A stretch of 10,926 bases of DNA, from assembly GCA_902525995.1 (NCBI GenBank), contig CABZJG010000046.1, positions 1-10,926 on the forward strand, written 5' to 3'. The position numbers and the translations under genes were made by a program. Below the pieces are notes generated by a model. The model saw only the letters and a list, made by a program, of their open reading frames with translations. It ran no database searches and was not told the origin of the DNA. The stretch comes from Paracoccaceae bacterium (lineage in GTDB: Bacteria; Pseudomonadota; Alphaproteobacteria; Rhodobacterales; Rhodobacteraceae). This document shows, piece after piece, positions 1-6,850 of this stretch. The first letter of the stretch is position 1, and every line of letters starts with the position of its first letter.

Positions 1-383
1 CGCCGCCAAGGGCCCGTGTTGGCTTCGTGATCTTGGTTGGTCACAACTATTGCCTCGCCTGGCTGCATCCATTGACCAAAAGCTTGTGCCAGAACATAGG
101 TGTTTTGCGTGGTTGACGGCCCGAAACTCAATTCATCGGTTTCAACCCCCATGAGCGCCGCAAGACGCGTGCGCGCTTCATCCATTTCAGCCCCGCCCAA
201 TTGAGCGGGTTCATAGGGACCATAGGCTTGAACTTTGCGCTGCGTGTAAAACCGATACAGACGATCGATGACCTGACGGCAGGTATAAGAGCCACCTGCA
301 TTTTCAAAAAACGCCAGCCCTTCCAGTTTGCTTTGCTCAAAAGCCGGAAAATTACTGCGTACGAAATCAATATCCAAACCCAT
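1..383 (-). CDS. Class V aminotransferase / cysteine desulfurase-like protein, N-terminal part
   Basis: The reading frame starts at ATG 383-381 and stays open to the left edge, giving about 127 N-terminal residues; the C-terminal part, with the PLP-binding lysine, is outside the window. Visible motifs are FVRSNFPAF near residue 8, FFENAGGSYTC near 22, LSFGPSTTQNTYVLAQAF near 90 and TNQDHEANTGPW near 115. These match the N-terminal half of PLP-dependent fold-type I class V enzymes, in particular the cysteine-desulfurase-like group (TIGR01976/VC1184 type), where the DHEAN stretch corresponds to the cofactor-stacking His region of SufS/IscS. The exact substrate is unknown; desulfurase or lyase chemistry is possible. 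The upstream AGGGA is a fair Shine-Dalgarno sequence. A terminator lies between it and the Ccr-like gene, so it is probably a separate transcription unit, though on the same strand and possibly functionally linked. Confidence 0.85.
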   Translation of the reverse strand, partial: MGLDIDFVRSNFPAFEQSKLEGLAFFENAGGSYTCRQVIDRLYRFYTQRKVQAYGPYEPAQLGGAEMDEARTRLAALMGVETDELSFGPSTTQNTYVLAQAFGQWMQPGEAIVVTNQDHEANTGPWR

Positions 384-520
384 CTCGTTCCCTTTTCTTA
401 TCTGAACTCACGTAACGATGATGGGATCAGATTTACAAGCAATTTCTTGGCGCTTGCGCCGTTCACACGGCTCTGTTTCAACGCGGCACGCCCCCCCAAG
501 GTGAAATCGGCGCTAGAATG

Positions 521-546
521 AAAAAAGACCCCCGAAAGGGTCTTTT
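521..546 (-). terminator. Rho-independent terminator after the Ccr-like gene
   Basis: A perfect 9-bp stem pairs AAAAGACCC (523-531) with GGGTCTTTT (538-546) around a 6-base loop. Read on the minus strand it is followed by a run of T (526-521). It lies about 25 bases past the stop of the Ccr-like gene. Because A and T runs flank both sides it could also act on the plus strand, but no plus-strand gene ends here. Confidence 0.85.
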
Positions 547-568
547 ATAGATTATGAGCCCGAAGCGT

Positions 569-1810
569 TTAGGACTTACCCTGCCCGGTTTCTGTGGCGT
601 TGACCAAACAGGCCATATTGCCATAGGGATGCTTGTTTTCATACATCAGCTGATGGGCATGACCGATTTCATCGAAGCTATAGGTTTCGGACAAACACGG
701 ATCAACCTTGCCAGCCAGCAAAAGTTCATTCACGGCCTCGGATTGCTCATCATTGGCCAGATGCGAGCCTTGGAAACGCTTTTGCATCATCCAGTGATAG
801 CGCAAATCCATCGTGATATTGTAGCCGGTTGTCCCGGCACAAATCACCACCATGCCGCCCGTATCACAAATAAAGCCCGAGGTTGCGAGCGTGGCTTCAC
901 CCGGGTGCTCGAAAACAATTTTTGGGTTTTTACGCTCGCCAAGGATATCCCAGATCGCTTTGCCAAAAGCGCGCGCGCCCTTGATAAAACCGCCATATTC
1001 AGGGGATGTCGTATCCGGCATTGGCCCCCAATGATCAAAATCATTGCGGTTTATGACCCCAACAGCGCCTTTGTCCATACAGAACTGCCGCTTGTCTTCG
1101 TCAGAGATGACCGCAATCGGCTTGCCGCCCAGCGCCGAAACAATCTGCAAGGCCATCGCCCCAAGACCGCCAGCTGCGCCCCAAACCAGCACAACATCAC
1201 CTTCTTCTACCGTGTGAGGCGCCCAGCCCATCAACTGACGATAGGCCGTTGATGCGCAAAGCATATAACAGCCGGCTTCCTCCCAGCTTAAGTGCTTTGG
1301 CTTTTTCTTAATCTGATGCGATTGGGCTTTGGCAAACTGACAGTAAGAACCGTAGTTGGTTTGATAGCCCCAAATGCGAACGCTGGGCGCGAGCATTGGA
1401 TCTTTGCCGGACAAAACCCATGCATCATCGGGTTCCCACCATCCTGAGTGGACCACCACCTCATCGCCGATTTTGACATCGGAAACCGCGTCTCCAACGG
1501 CCCACACAATGCCCGATGCATCAGATCCGCCGGCATGAAAATCTTCCGGCTCACCCTTTTTCTGGCGATCTTTGATGACATCCACAGGATAGCCAAGTGC
1601 GGCCCATACATTGTTGTAGTTAACCCCTGTTGCCATCACATAGACAAGCACATCCTTAGGACCAACTTTGGGTGTGTCGATCACCTCGCGCTGCCAGGCA
1701 TCAATCGGATCACCGAACCGATCTTGACGCACCAAAAAAGCATGCATCTTTTCGGGAACTTCCCCGAGCGGCGGCATTTCACCGAGGTCATAAAGCTGTT
1801 TCGTTGTCAT
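569..1810 (-). CDS. Crotonyl-CoA carboxylase/reductase (Ccr)-like medium-chain reductase
   Basis: 413 residues, slightly shorter than typical Ccr (about 430-450). Seen: EMPPLGEVP near residue 11, GVNYNNVW at 62-69, AGGSDASGIVWAVGD at 93-107, RIWGYQT at 145-151, the nucleotide-binding stretch VLVWGAAGGLGAMA at 207-220, FEHPGEAT at 300-307, and KRFQGSHLAN at 344-353. All are hallmarks of Ccr, the NADPH-dependent enoyl-CoA reductase that carboxylates crotonyl-CoA to ethylmalonyl-CoA and can also act on acryloyl-CoA. Of the CO2-pocket residues described for Kitasatospora Ccr (Asn81, Phe170, Glu171, His365), the Asn and His have counterparts here (N66, H350), Phe is Tyr149 (as also in Rhodobacter Ccr), but Glu171 is Gln150. 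It may thus be a non-carboxylating or altered-substrate paralogue. It follows dmdA by 16 bases with a good AAGGAG site, and is the last gene of the operon before a terminator. Confidence 0.85.
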   Translation of the reverse strand: MTTKQLYDLGEMPPLGEVPEKMHAFLVRQDRFGDPIDAWQREVIDTPKVGPKDVLVYVMATGVNYNNVWAALGYPVDVIKDRQKKGEPEDFHAGGSDASGIVWAVGDAVSDVKIGDEVVVHSGWWEPDDAWVLSGKDPMLAPSVRIWGYQTNYGSYCQFAKAQSHQIKKKPKHLSWEEAGCYMLCASTAYRQLMGWAPHTVEEGDVVLVWGAAGGLGAMALQIVSALGGKPIAVISDEDKRQFCMDKGAVGVINRNDFDHWGPMPDTTSPEYGGFIKGARAFGKAIWDILGERKNPKIVFEHPGEATLATSGFICDTGGMVVICAGTTGYNITMDLRYHWMMQKRFQGSHLANDEQSEAVNELLLAGKVDPCLSETYSFDEIGHAHQLMYENKHPYGNMACLVNATETGQGKS

Positions 1811-1826
1811 ATCTTTCTCCTTCGAC

Positions 1827-2927
1827 TTAAATCCAGAATTTCTCTTGTACTGTAGCTGAGCGCACTTCTGCGCCGGTATCCACGTGCAATACAGTGCCAG
1901 GTTCCCAATGCTCGCGGTGAATCATGCCAATCGAGACATTGGTATTGAAATCGGGGGACCACACGGCCGATGCAATCAAACCAACTTGCTTTTCGTCGGC
2001 ATAAACATCCCAGCCCGAGGCATTATGGGGCAAATCCCCCGACCCATCGATTGCAAGGGGCCGTAGAATTTGGTTCGGGCCCTGCGTCTTTTGTTCCTCG
2101 ATCACGGATTTGCCAATGTAATCCTCGGGCGAGTTGCAAAACCGTGCCAACCCCGCCTCAACGGGCGTATTTTCACGGCGCATGTCAGAGCCATAGCTTA
2201 AAAGACCACCCTCGATCCGTTCGATGAGATTTGGACATCCCGCCCGCACATTGAGATCTTCGCCGGCATCGAACAACCGGCTCCACAGCGGCATTCCGTA
2301 CTCGGCCCCATCGACGTAAATCTCAAATCCGCCCTGTTTAGACCAGCCCGAGCGCGCGACCACAAATTTGGTGTCCTCAAATGCAAGGCGTTTATAGCGG
2401 AAAAACTTGATGTCCCGCACCACATCACCAAAGACGCGCGTCATCAGCTCATCGGCTTTTGGACCTTGAACCGCCAAAGGCGATACATCCGGCTCGACAA
2501 CTTCAACATCCAACCCCTGCCCCACGGCAAGGCCCAGCGCCCACTGCAGCAGATCACCGTCCGCAATGGACATCCAATAGTGATCATCAGCGATCTTGAT
2601 CAGGACAGGATCATTAAGCATCCCACCATCATGATCACAAATCGGCGCATAATAGCATTGGTCATCTGCCATTTTATCCATATCGCGCGGGCTCATTTGG
2701 CGCATCAGTTTAAGCGCATCCGGGCCTTTGACGCTGACTTGCCTTTCAACGGACACATCCCAGACCTGCACATGCTCTTTAAGGTGCCGGTAATCTGCCT
2801 CATAGCTTTCAAAATAGCTGGGCAGCAGCATGTGGTTGTAAACAGTATAGGCTTTTACCCCTGCGGCCTGAACACCAGGCGTAAAGGGCGTACCGCGCAC
2901 GCGGCGTGAGGGAACCACCCCAGCCAT
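1827..2927 (-). CDS. dmdA: Dimethylsulfoniopropionate demethylase DmdA (GcvT family)
   Basis: 366 residues, the normal size for DmdA, a tetrahydrofolate-dependent demethylase of the aminomethyltransferase (GcvT) fold that turns DMSP into methylmercaptopropionate and 5-methyl-THF in the cytoplasm. Visible motifs: SRRVRGTPFTPGV at residues 7-19, YTVYNHMLLP at 27-36, HVQVWDVSVERQV at 52-64, LNDPV at 104-108, ARSGWSKQGGFEIYV at 191-205 and GCPNLIERIEGGLLSYG at 230-246. The last two closely match the SAR11 and roseobacter DmdA sequences as I remember them, and are more specific than general GcvT motifs. The start codon directly abuts the stop of the DUF1326 gene (TAA then ATG, no gap), implying translational coupling. 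A divergent GntR regulator and a downstream MDR reductase recall the GntR-dmdA-acuI arrangement of Ruegeria pomeroyi. A DmdA-like paralogue acting on another methylated substrate cannot be excluded without a phylogeny. Confidence 0.78.
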   Translation of the reverse strand: MAGVVPSRRVRGTPFTPGVQAAGVKAYTVYNHMLLPSYFESYEADYRHLKEHVQVWDVSVERQVSVKGPDALKLMRQMSPRDMDKMADDQCYYAPICDHDGGMLNDPVLIKIADDHYWMSIADGDLLQWALGLAVGQGLDVEVVEPDVSPLAVQGPKADELMTRVFGDVVRDIKFFRYKRLAFEDTKFVVARSGWSKQGGFEIYVDGAEYGMPLWSRLFDAGEDLNVRAGCPNLIERIEGGLLSYGSDMRRENTPVEAGLARFCNSPEDYIGKSVIEEQKTQGPNQILRPLAIDGSGDLPHNASGWDVYADEKQVGLIASAVWSPDFNTNVSIGMIHREHWEPGTVLHVDTGAEVRSATVQEKFWI

Positions 2928-3611
2928 TTAGTTCGGACCGTGCCAGTTGATCTGGCAAATTTCAGCCGATCTTCCATCAAAATCCCACACGCGACCAAAG
3001 GCGCGCACCCGGCCTTTGGTTGCAGTGCCTACGGTGATATCGGGGCCCATCCAATACTCGGTATTGGTGACGACAATATCTTCGCCTTTGTGGCCGGGCA
3101 CAGGCACAATTTCGCCCTGGATTTTCTTGCCAACCATCAACCGTCTGGCGTTGCCCTCGGTTGTAAATTCAACGGGCACCCGTTCTGCACCCAAAAATTC
3201 TCCGACCAAGACCTTGAAAAGACCCGTTGTTCCCCGGGCTTGGCCAGTGAAAATCTTCAGCAGACCATCATAGGCCTCATGGCTGGCGCGCTCGTCAATA
3301 TAGGCGGCCGCTTTCCAGTTGCCGCGGGCCATAAGACCGGGAATTTCAAGGACCAAACCAACATTGAGACCACTGAGATCTTCGTTGCCATAATGGCCTT
3401 CATCAATGCGGATCCCGGCCCATGCCTGACAATAACCCTCGGTCGGGGCGTGTTTGCCCAGTGACACAACGCAGGGGCAAAAAATTGTACAGTTGCAATT
3501 TAGGATCAACTCACCTTTCACCGACCATGGCGTTAGCCCAGGGTCGGTTTTTTTGGCCGACGGATGGCGGCTATCAATTTTAGCCGACACTTCAAGACGA
3601 TCACTTGCCAT
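2928..3611 (-). CDS. DUF1326 family Cys-rich protein
   Basis: 227 residues, of unknown biochemical function. After a polar N-terminus of about 28 residues comes WSVKGELILNCNCTIFCPC (29-47) with four cysteines, C39, C41, C45 and C47, as CxC-x3-CxC, plus C61. This Cys cluster at the N-terminal edge of a beta-rich domain is the signature I associate with DUF1326. Later conserved-looking stretches are FTGQARGTTGLFKVL near 122-136, FTTEGNARRLMVGKKIQGEI near 149-168 and GRVWDFDGRSAEICQINWHG near 207-226. No signal peptide or membrane span is seen, so a cytoplasmic location is likely. It lies 12 bases after the DUF2182 membrane gene and abuts dmdA; GGGAG sits 7 bases before the ATG. DUF1326 and DUF2182 genes often travel together; a metal-binding or metal-delivery role is my inference from the Cys cluster. 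Confidence 0.8.
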   Translation of the reverse strand: MASDRLEVSAKIDSRHPSAKKTDPGLTPWSVKGELILNCNCTIFCPCVVSLGKHAPTEGYCQAWAGIRIDEGHYGNEDLSGLNVGLVLEIPGLMARGNWKAAAYIDERASHEAYDGLLKIFTGQARGTTGLFKVLVGEFLGAERVPVEFTTEGNARRLMVGKKIQGEIVPVPGHKGEDIVVTNTEYWMGPDITVGTATKGRVRAFGRVWDFDGRSAEICQINWHGPN

Positions 3612-3623
3612 CTATTTTCTCCC

Positions 3624-4385
3624 TTAGATGAACGCGCTAAACGCAAGACTGGCTGCACTTAGCAGCAATATAATGCCCAAAGGTCGGGTGATATACCGAC
3701 CGATATCAGGCAGTTTTTCCAAAACCATAATCATAGTGGCCAAACCCATAAAGGCCAAATTCATCACGCCGCCCACAAAAGCCAGAAGCATTAATGCCCA
3801 GCAGCAGCCCAGGCACACCAGCCCAAGCCGCAGACCATTGCGCCACGGGCCTTCTTCGAAATGCCCCATGAAAAAGGTCAAAGGCTGGCGGCACTTGCTT
3901 AAGCAGGCCTCTTTTATCGGCGAAAACTGGTAAGCGCCCGCGAGCCCAAGCAACACTGCTGAAAAGAGCGCAGATTGACTATCGCCAACAGCATTGAGCA
4001 GGCCCACATTAAAGAGCCACATTTGCAAAAGCGCTGCCAAAGCCGAGTACCCCGCCCAAACCGCAACATAGCCTGCCACAAGAGCGGCAAAGTTGGTTTG
4101 GGTTTGCCGTCCGATATCTTCATAGGTGGCGAAAGCAGGCAAAGCGGTTGGCGCCATCATCGCGCCAGACATCAGCATCCACATAGCAAACACCCGCGCC
4201 AAACCGGCCGCATCCGGCGTAACAACACAAAGCGATGTCCAGAAGTCAGTTCCGTATATCCGCGCTGCAATGCGCAAATCTGAGGGTATCGACATCGCGA
4301 ACAGCGCCAGCCATGCCGCAAGGATTGCTGCAAACAGCACAATCCAATGCATCGCCCCCATCGCGCGTATCCGATCTGACACCAT
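3624..4385 (-). CDS. DUF2182 family predicted metal-binding membrane protein
   Basis: 253 residues, hydrophobic, with about six or seven predicted membrane spans (roughly 13-33, 64-84, 97-125, 137-154, 186-204, 207-224 and 235-252). The diagnostic stretch is AMWMLMSGAMMAPTALP at 67-83, the Met-rich motif of the DUF2182 family, described as predicted metal-binding integral membrane proteins. Further possible metal ligands are the P-x-K-x2-C-x3-C element at 156-165 (C161, C165) and C191, C194 and C195 in CLGCCWALM. Met and Cys clusters of this kind suit a soft metal such as Cu(I), but this is inference. It is the first gene of the operon; GAGG lies 9 bases before the ATG. The start is 86 bases from the divergent GntR gene, and the operator-like sites in that gap are well placed to control it. 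Confidence 0.85.
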   Translation of the reverse strand: MVSDRIRAMGAMHWIVLFAAILAAWLALFAMSIPSDLRIAARIYGTDFWTSLCVVTPDAAGLARVFAMWMLMSGAMMAPTALPAFATYEDIGRQTQTNFAALVAGYVAVWAGYSALAALLQMWLFNVGLLNAVGDSQSALFSAVLLGLAGAYQFSPIKEACLSKCRQPLTFFMGHFEEGPWRNGLRLGLVCLGCCWALMLLAFVGGVMNLAFMGLATMIMVLEKLPDIGRYITRPLGIILLLSAASLAFSAFI

Positions 4386-4413
4386 CGTCGTTTTCCTCGA
4401 ATCAATCCTTGCT

Positions 4414-4443
4414 TTTTAAATGTCAGACTTTTAAATGTCTGAC
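4414..4443. promoter_or_regulatory. Paired GntR-type operator sites in the divergent gap
   Basis: GTCAGAC (4422-4428) and GTCTGAC (4437-4443) are exact inverted copies, 15 bases centre to centre, each preceded by TTTTAAAT. Each fits the GTNNNAC core bound by FadR-subfamily GntR regulators, and the 4436-4444 copy is a perfect odd palindrome, TGTCTGACA. On the minus strand this copy reads TTGTCA, a 5/6 match to a -35 box, so a bound repressor could block the DUF2182 operon promoter. No convincing -10 box was found. Confidence 0.6.
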
Positions 4444-4484
4444 AAATGAAAATTAACCAAAAGTCTGACAAATGAAAATCAACC
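4437..4484 (+). repeat. 26-base-period tandem duplication carrying operator and start codon
   Basis: Bases 4437-4458 and 4463-4484 are the same 22-base sequence with one difference (T4454 versus C4480). Each copy begins with the operator-like GTCTGAC followed by AAATGAAAAT. The second copy contains the start codon of the GntR gene at 4472; the first contains a matching ATG at 4446. The spacing of 26 bases gives a third operator candidate at 4463-4469, three bases before the start codon. Confidence 0.85.
4446..4475 (+). CDS. Possible 9-codon upstream ORF before the GntR gene
   Basis: The duplicated ATG at 4446 opens a short frame encoding MKINQKSDK, whose TGA stop (4473-4475) overlaps the ATG of the regulator (4472-4474) as ATGA. 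It would be produced by the tandem duplication and could serve translational coupling. Neither this ATG nor the regulator ATG has a recognisable Shine-Dalgarno sequence, so translation of the short frame is unproven. Confidence 0.25.
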   Translation: MKINQKSDK

Positions 4485-5209
4485 CGAATGACGCAGCGGA
4501 CTTATCGGCGCAAATTGCCGAGGCCATCCGAGACGCCATTATAAACGGTCAGTTGATCGTTGATGAACGCTTGCCCTCCGAGGCCGAATTGGCCGAACAA
4601 TTTGATGTGTCCCGCTCGACAGTACGCGAAGCATTAAAACGCCTTGCCGCGCAATCGTTAATCCGCACCCAGCGCGGCTCGGGCGGCGGCGCTTTTGTGA
4701 ACCGTATTAGCTTTGAAGAAGCGCACGGACAGCAAATCACCACATCGACGTTGCTTTTATCTATGAATGCCGTCAGCTTTGATGTCGCGTGCGATGCACG
4801 TTTCGCCATGGAGCAGGCGTGCGCACCGTTTGCGGCCGAGCACCGCAATGCCGATCATCTGGCCACTATGCGGGCTGAAATTCATCGCCAAAGCCAACCC
4901 GGGCTAAGCGACGAAAGCTGGTGCGCCTCAGATGTGGCCTTTCACCGTGCGCTTGTTGATGCCGCAGATAATCCGGTTCTGTCCTATCAATTGGCCGGCG
5001 CTGTTGAGGCCATGCAGCCTTTGATGAATATGATTACTTTTACCGCCCGCAGCCGCGAGCGGATCATAGAGCTGCACACGGATATTACCGATGCCCTTGA
5101 AGCCCACGACAGCGCATCAATCGAAAAATCACTTATCGATCTTAGCACCTATACGAAAACCCTAGGCGATGATGTTATCGCGGCCAAACAAAAGGCAAGT
5201 CAGACCTAA
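4472..5209 (+). CDS. GntR-family transcriptional regulator, FadR subfamily (FCD domain)
   Basis: 245 residues. An N-terminal winged helix-turn-helix runs from about residue 10 to 77: the GntR signature LPSEAELAEQFDVSRSTVREALKRL at 34-58 is textbook, followed by the wing RTQRGSGGGAFV. An all-helical ligand-binding FCD domain follows from about 98 to 230, with the D-x2-F-H element (D154, H158) and H202 expected as metal or ligand contacts. The last histidine usual in this domain seems to be replaced in LIDLS near 221-225. Its job is probably autoregulation and control of the divergent DUF2182-DUF1326-dmdA-Ccr-like operon through the GTCWGAC sites in the gap; the effector may be a carboxylate or acyl compound of that pathway. 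The start is forced, since an in-frame TGA lies just upstream (4466-4468) and no other early start codon exists, although there is no clear ribosome binding site. Confidence 0.9.
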   Translation: MKINPNDAADLSAQIAEAIRDAIINGQLIVDERLPSEAELAEQFDVSRSTVREALKRLAAQSLIRTQRGSGGGAFVNRISFEEAHGQQITTSTLLLSMNAVSFDVACDARFAMEQACAPFAAEHRNADHLATMRAEIHRQSQPGLSDESWCASDVAFHRALVDAADNPVLSYQLAGAVEAMQPLMNMITFTARSRERIIELHTDITDALEAHDSASIEKSLIDLSTYTKTLGDDVIAAKQKASQT

Positions 5210-5215
5210 GTCTGG
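5198..5215. promoter_or_regulatory. Fourth operator-like palindrome at the GntR 3' end
   Basis: GTCAGAC (5199-5205), CTAA, then GTCTGG (5210-5215) forms an imperfect inverted repeat that includes the regulator stop codon. The left arm is identical to the operator candidate at 4422-4428. A further partial half-site, GTCTGAT at 5362-5368, lies just before the amidase start. This could be an auxiliary site for looping or a control element for the amidase; no T-run follows, so it is not a good terminator. Confidence 0.35.
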
Positions 5216-5371
5216 ATGCGGAAGTGATCTATTTCGGGGTAATTTTTTTGAGCACTGCGCCCGGGCCATGTGCGAACCAAATGGTCTTTGACAATCAAAC
5301 GCGTGGGAGTAGACCCGCCCTTTTTGGTTTTGCTGTTGTTTATCGCTTAGGGTTGTGCGCAGTCTGATACC

Positions 5372-6814
5372 ATGACCATTGATGAGATTCACCAAAAATA
5401 CCGCCAAGGCGATACAACCGCCGCTGCGCTAACGCAAAGCTATATCGATCGTATTCACCGCCTAAATCCTAAATTTAAAGCTGTCCTAAAGCTTGAGCCC
5501 ACCGCGCTTGAACAAGCCCAAAAGATCGACCTCGCCTTTTCAAAAGGCATCTGGCGCGGCCCGCTGCACGGTATTACTGTGCTGATCAAAGACAATATCG
5601 AAACCAAAGGCGCGCTGCCCACAACCGCGGGATCGCTGGCGCTTATGGACAATGTAAGGCGCAAAGACGCCACCGTGGTGGCAAAACTGCGCCGCGCCGG
5701 GGCAATCATCCTTGGGAAAACCAACCTAAGCGAATGGGCGAATTTTCGTGATCCGAAATCCTCATCGGGTTGGAGCGCGCTTGGCGGGCAAACCGGCAAT
5801 GCCCATGATGCCGCCCGAACGCCGAGCGGATCAAGTTCCGGCTCGGCTGTTGCGGTTGCGCTCAACCTTGCCCCGATCGCTTTGGGCACGGAAACCGATG
5901 GCTCGATTATCAGCCCGGCCGCCAGCAATGGGATTTATGGCATCAAGCCATCGCGCGGGGTGGTTTCACGAACAGGGGTTATTCCTTTGGCCGAAAGCCA
6001 GGATACCGTGGGACCGATGGCGCAAAGCCTTAGCGATGCGCTAAAGGTTCTTGACGTGATCTCGGGCCGTGATCCCAAAGATGATGTCAGCATAAGAAAA
6101 CCTAAAATGCCACAATCCGGCAGGCCCGTTGCTGTTAAAGGATTGCGCATTGGAACGATGGATTTGACTGGATTTTGCGCCCCCACCCGCACGCTTTTTG
6201 AGCGCAGCCTAAAGCAGCTTAATAACGCCGGAGGGGTGATTATACCAGTACAGCATTCCCAAAAAGTGCTAAAACAGATCGAACAAATGCGGCAAAGCGA
6301 GTTTTTCATTCTGCTCTATGAATTAAAAAGGGACCTTGATCGCTATCTGTCCAAAACACCTGCAAAAGTTGCCGCCCGATCGCTCGCGCAGCTGATTGCG
6401 TTTAATGCAGCCCGCCCATCACAAGAAATGCCATATTTTCAACAGGGTTTTTTTGAACAATCCCAGGCCTTGGATATCCAAAAGCTAAAACCAAAATACC
6501 AAAAGCTGCGCAAAGACTACCGCGTGCAGGCAAAAGCGGCGATCGAAGCGCTGTATCAAACCCATCAGCTTGATATCTTAATTACGCCCAGCAATGTACC
6601 GCCTGCAAAGATTGATCATGTAAATGGCGACACGCGGGGCGGCAGTGCAGATACCAGCCTGCCCGCAATTGCCGGAAGCGCCCATATGACACTGCCCTTG
6701 GGCAGCCTGCGCGGATTGCCGGTTGGGCTGTCGCTGATTGCCAATATCGGGTATGATGCAAAAGCCTTTCGCATAACGCAGGCGATCGATGCTGTGTTGT
6801 CACAGGCCGATTAA
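5372..6814 (+). CDS. Amidase-signature family hydrolase
   Basis: 480 residues, the usual size for stand-alone amidases of the AS family (GatA relatives), which hydrolyse carboxamide bonds in the cytoplasm. The catalytic triad is complete: Lys73 in VLIKDN, the cis-Ser at 154 in the Ser/Gly-rich PSGSSSGSAVAVAL stretch (151-164), and the nucleophile Ser178 in ETDGSII, followed by IYGIKPSRG (188-196), a strongly conserved element. The C-terminal part has the usual LPLGSLRGLPVGLSLI near 453-468. It is not GatA itself, since no gatB or gatC is adjacent and it fits better with broad-specificity amidases; the substrate cannot be told from sequence. No signal peptide is seen. The start has no clear ribosome binding site, but no other in-frame start lies between the upstream stop (5348-5350) and this ATG. 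The 162-base gap to the GntR gene suggests its own promoter. Confidence 0.88.
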   Translation: MTIDEIHQKYRQGDTTAAALTQSYIDRIHRLNPKFKAVLKLEPTALEQAQKIDLAFSKGIWRGPLHGITVLIKDNIETKGALPTTAGSLALMDNVRRKDATVVAKLRRAGAIILGKTNLSEWANFRDPKSSSGWSALGGQTGNAHDAARTPSGSSSGSAVAVALNLAPIALGTETDGSIISPAASNGIYGIKPSRGVVSRTGVIPLAESQDTVGPMAQSLSDALKVLDVISGRDPKDDVSIRKPKMPQSGRPVAVKGLRIGTMDLTGFCAPTRTLFERSLKQLNNAGGVIIPVQHSQKVLKQIEQMRQSEFFILLYELKRDLDRYLSKTPAKVAARSLAQLIAFNAARPSQEMPYFQQGFFEQSQALDIQKLKPKYQKLRKDYRVQAKAAIEALYQTHQLDILITPSNVPPAKIDHVNGDTRGGSADTSLPAIAGSAHMTLPLGSLRGLPVGLSLIANIGYDAKAFRITQAIDAVLSQAD

Positions 6815-6850
6815 AATCCAGCAATTTGTTTTAAGAAATCATTATTGCCC

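Noticed and set aside
449..460. Inverted repeat GGCGCTTGCGCC upstream of the aminotransferase
   Set aside because: Short, two-base loop, no T-run and no link to a promoter that I could recognise.
554..1252. Long plus-strand open frame of 232 codons
   Set aside because: It lies antisense within the Ccr-like gene, whose protein matches a known family along its full length; the antisense translation shows no family motifs.
2940..3464. Plus-strand open frame of 174 codons
   Set aside because: Antisense shadow of the DUF1326 gene, with no ribosome binding site and no recognisable domain.
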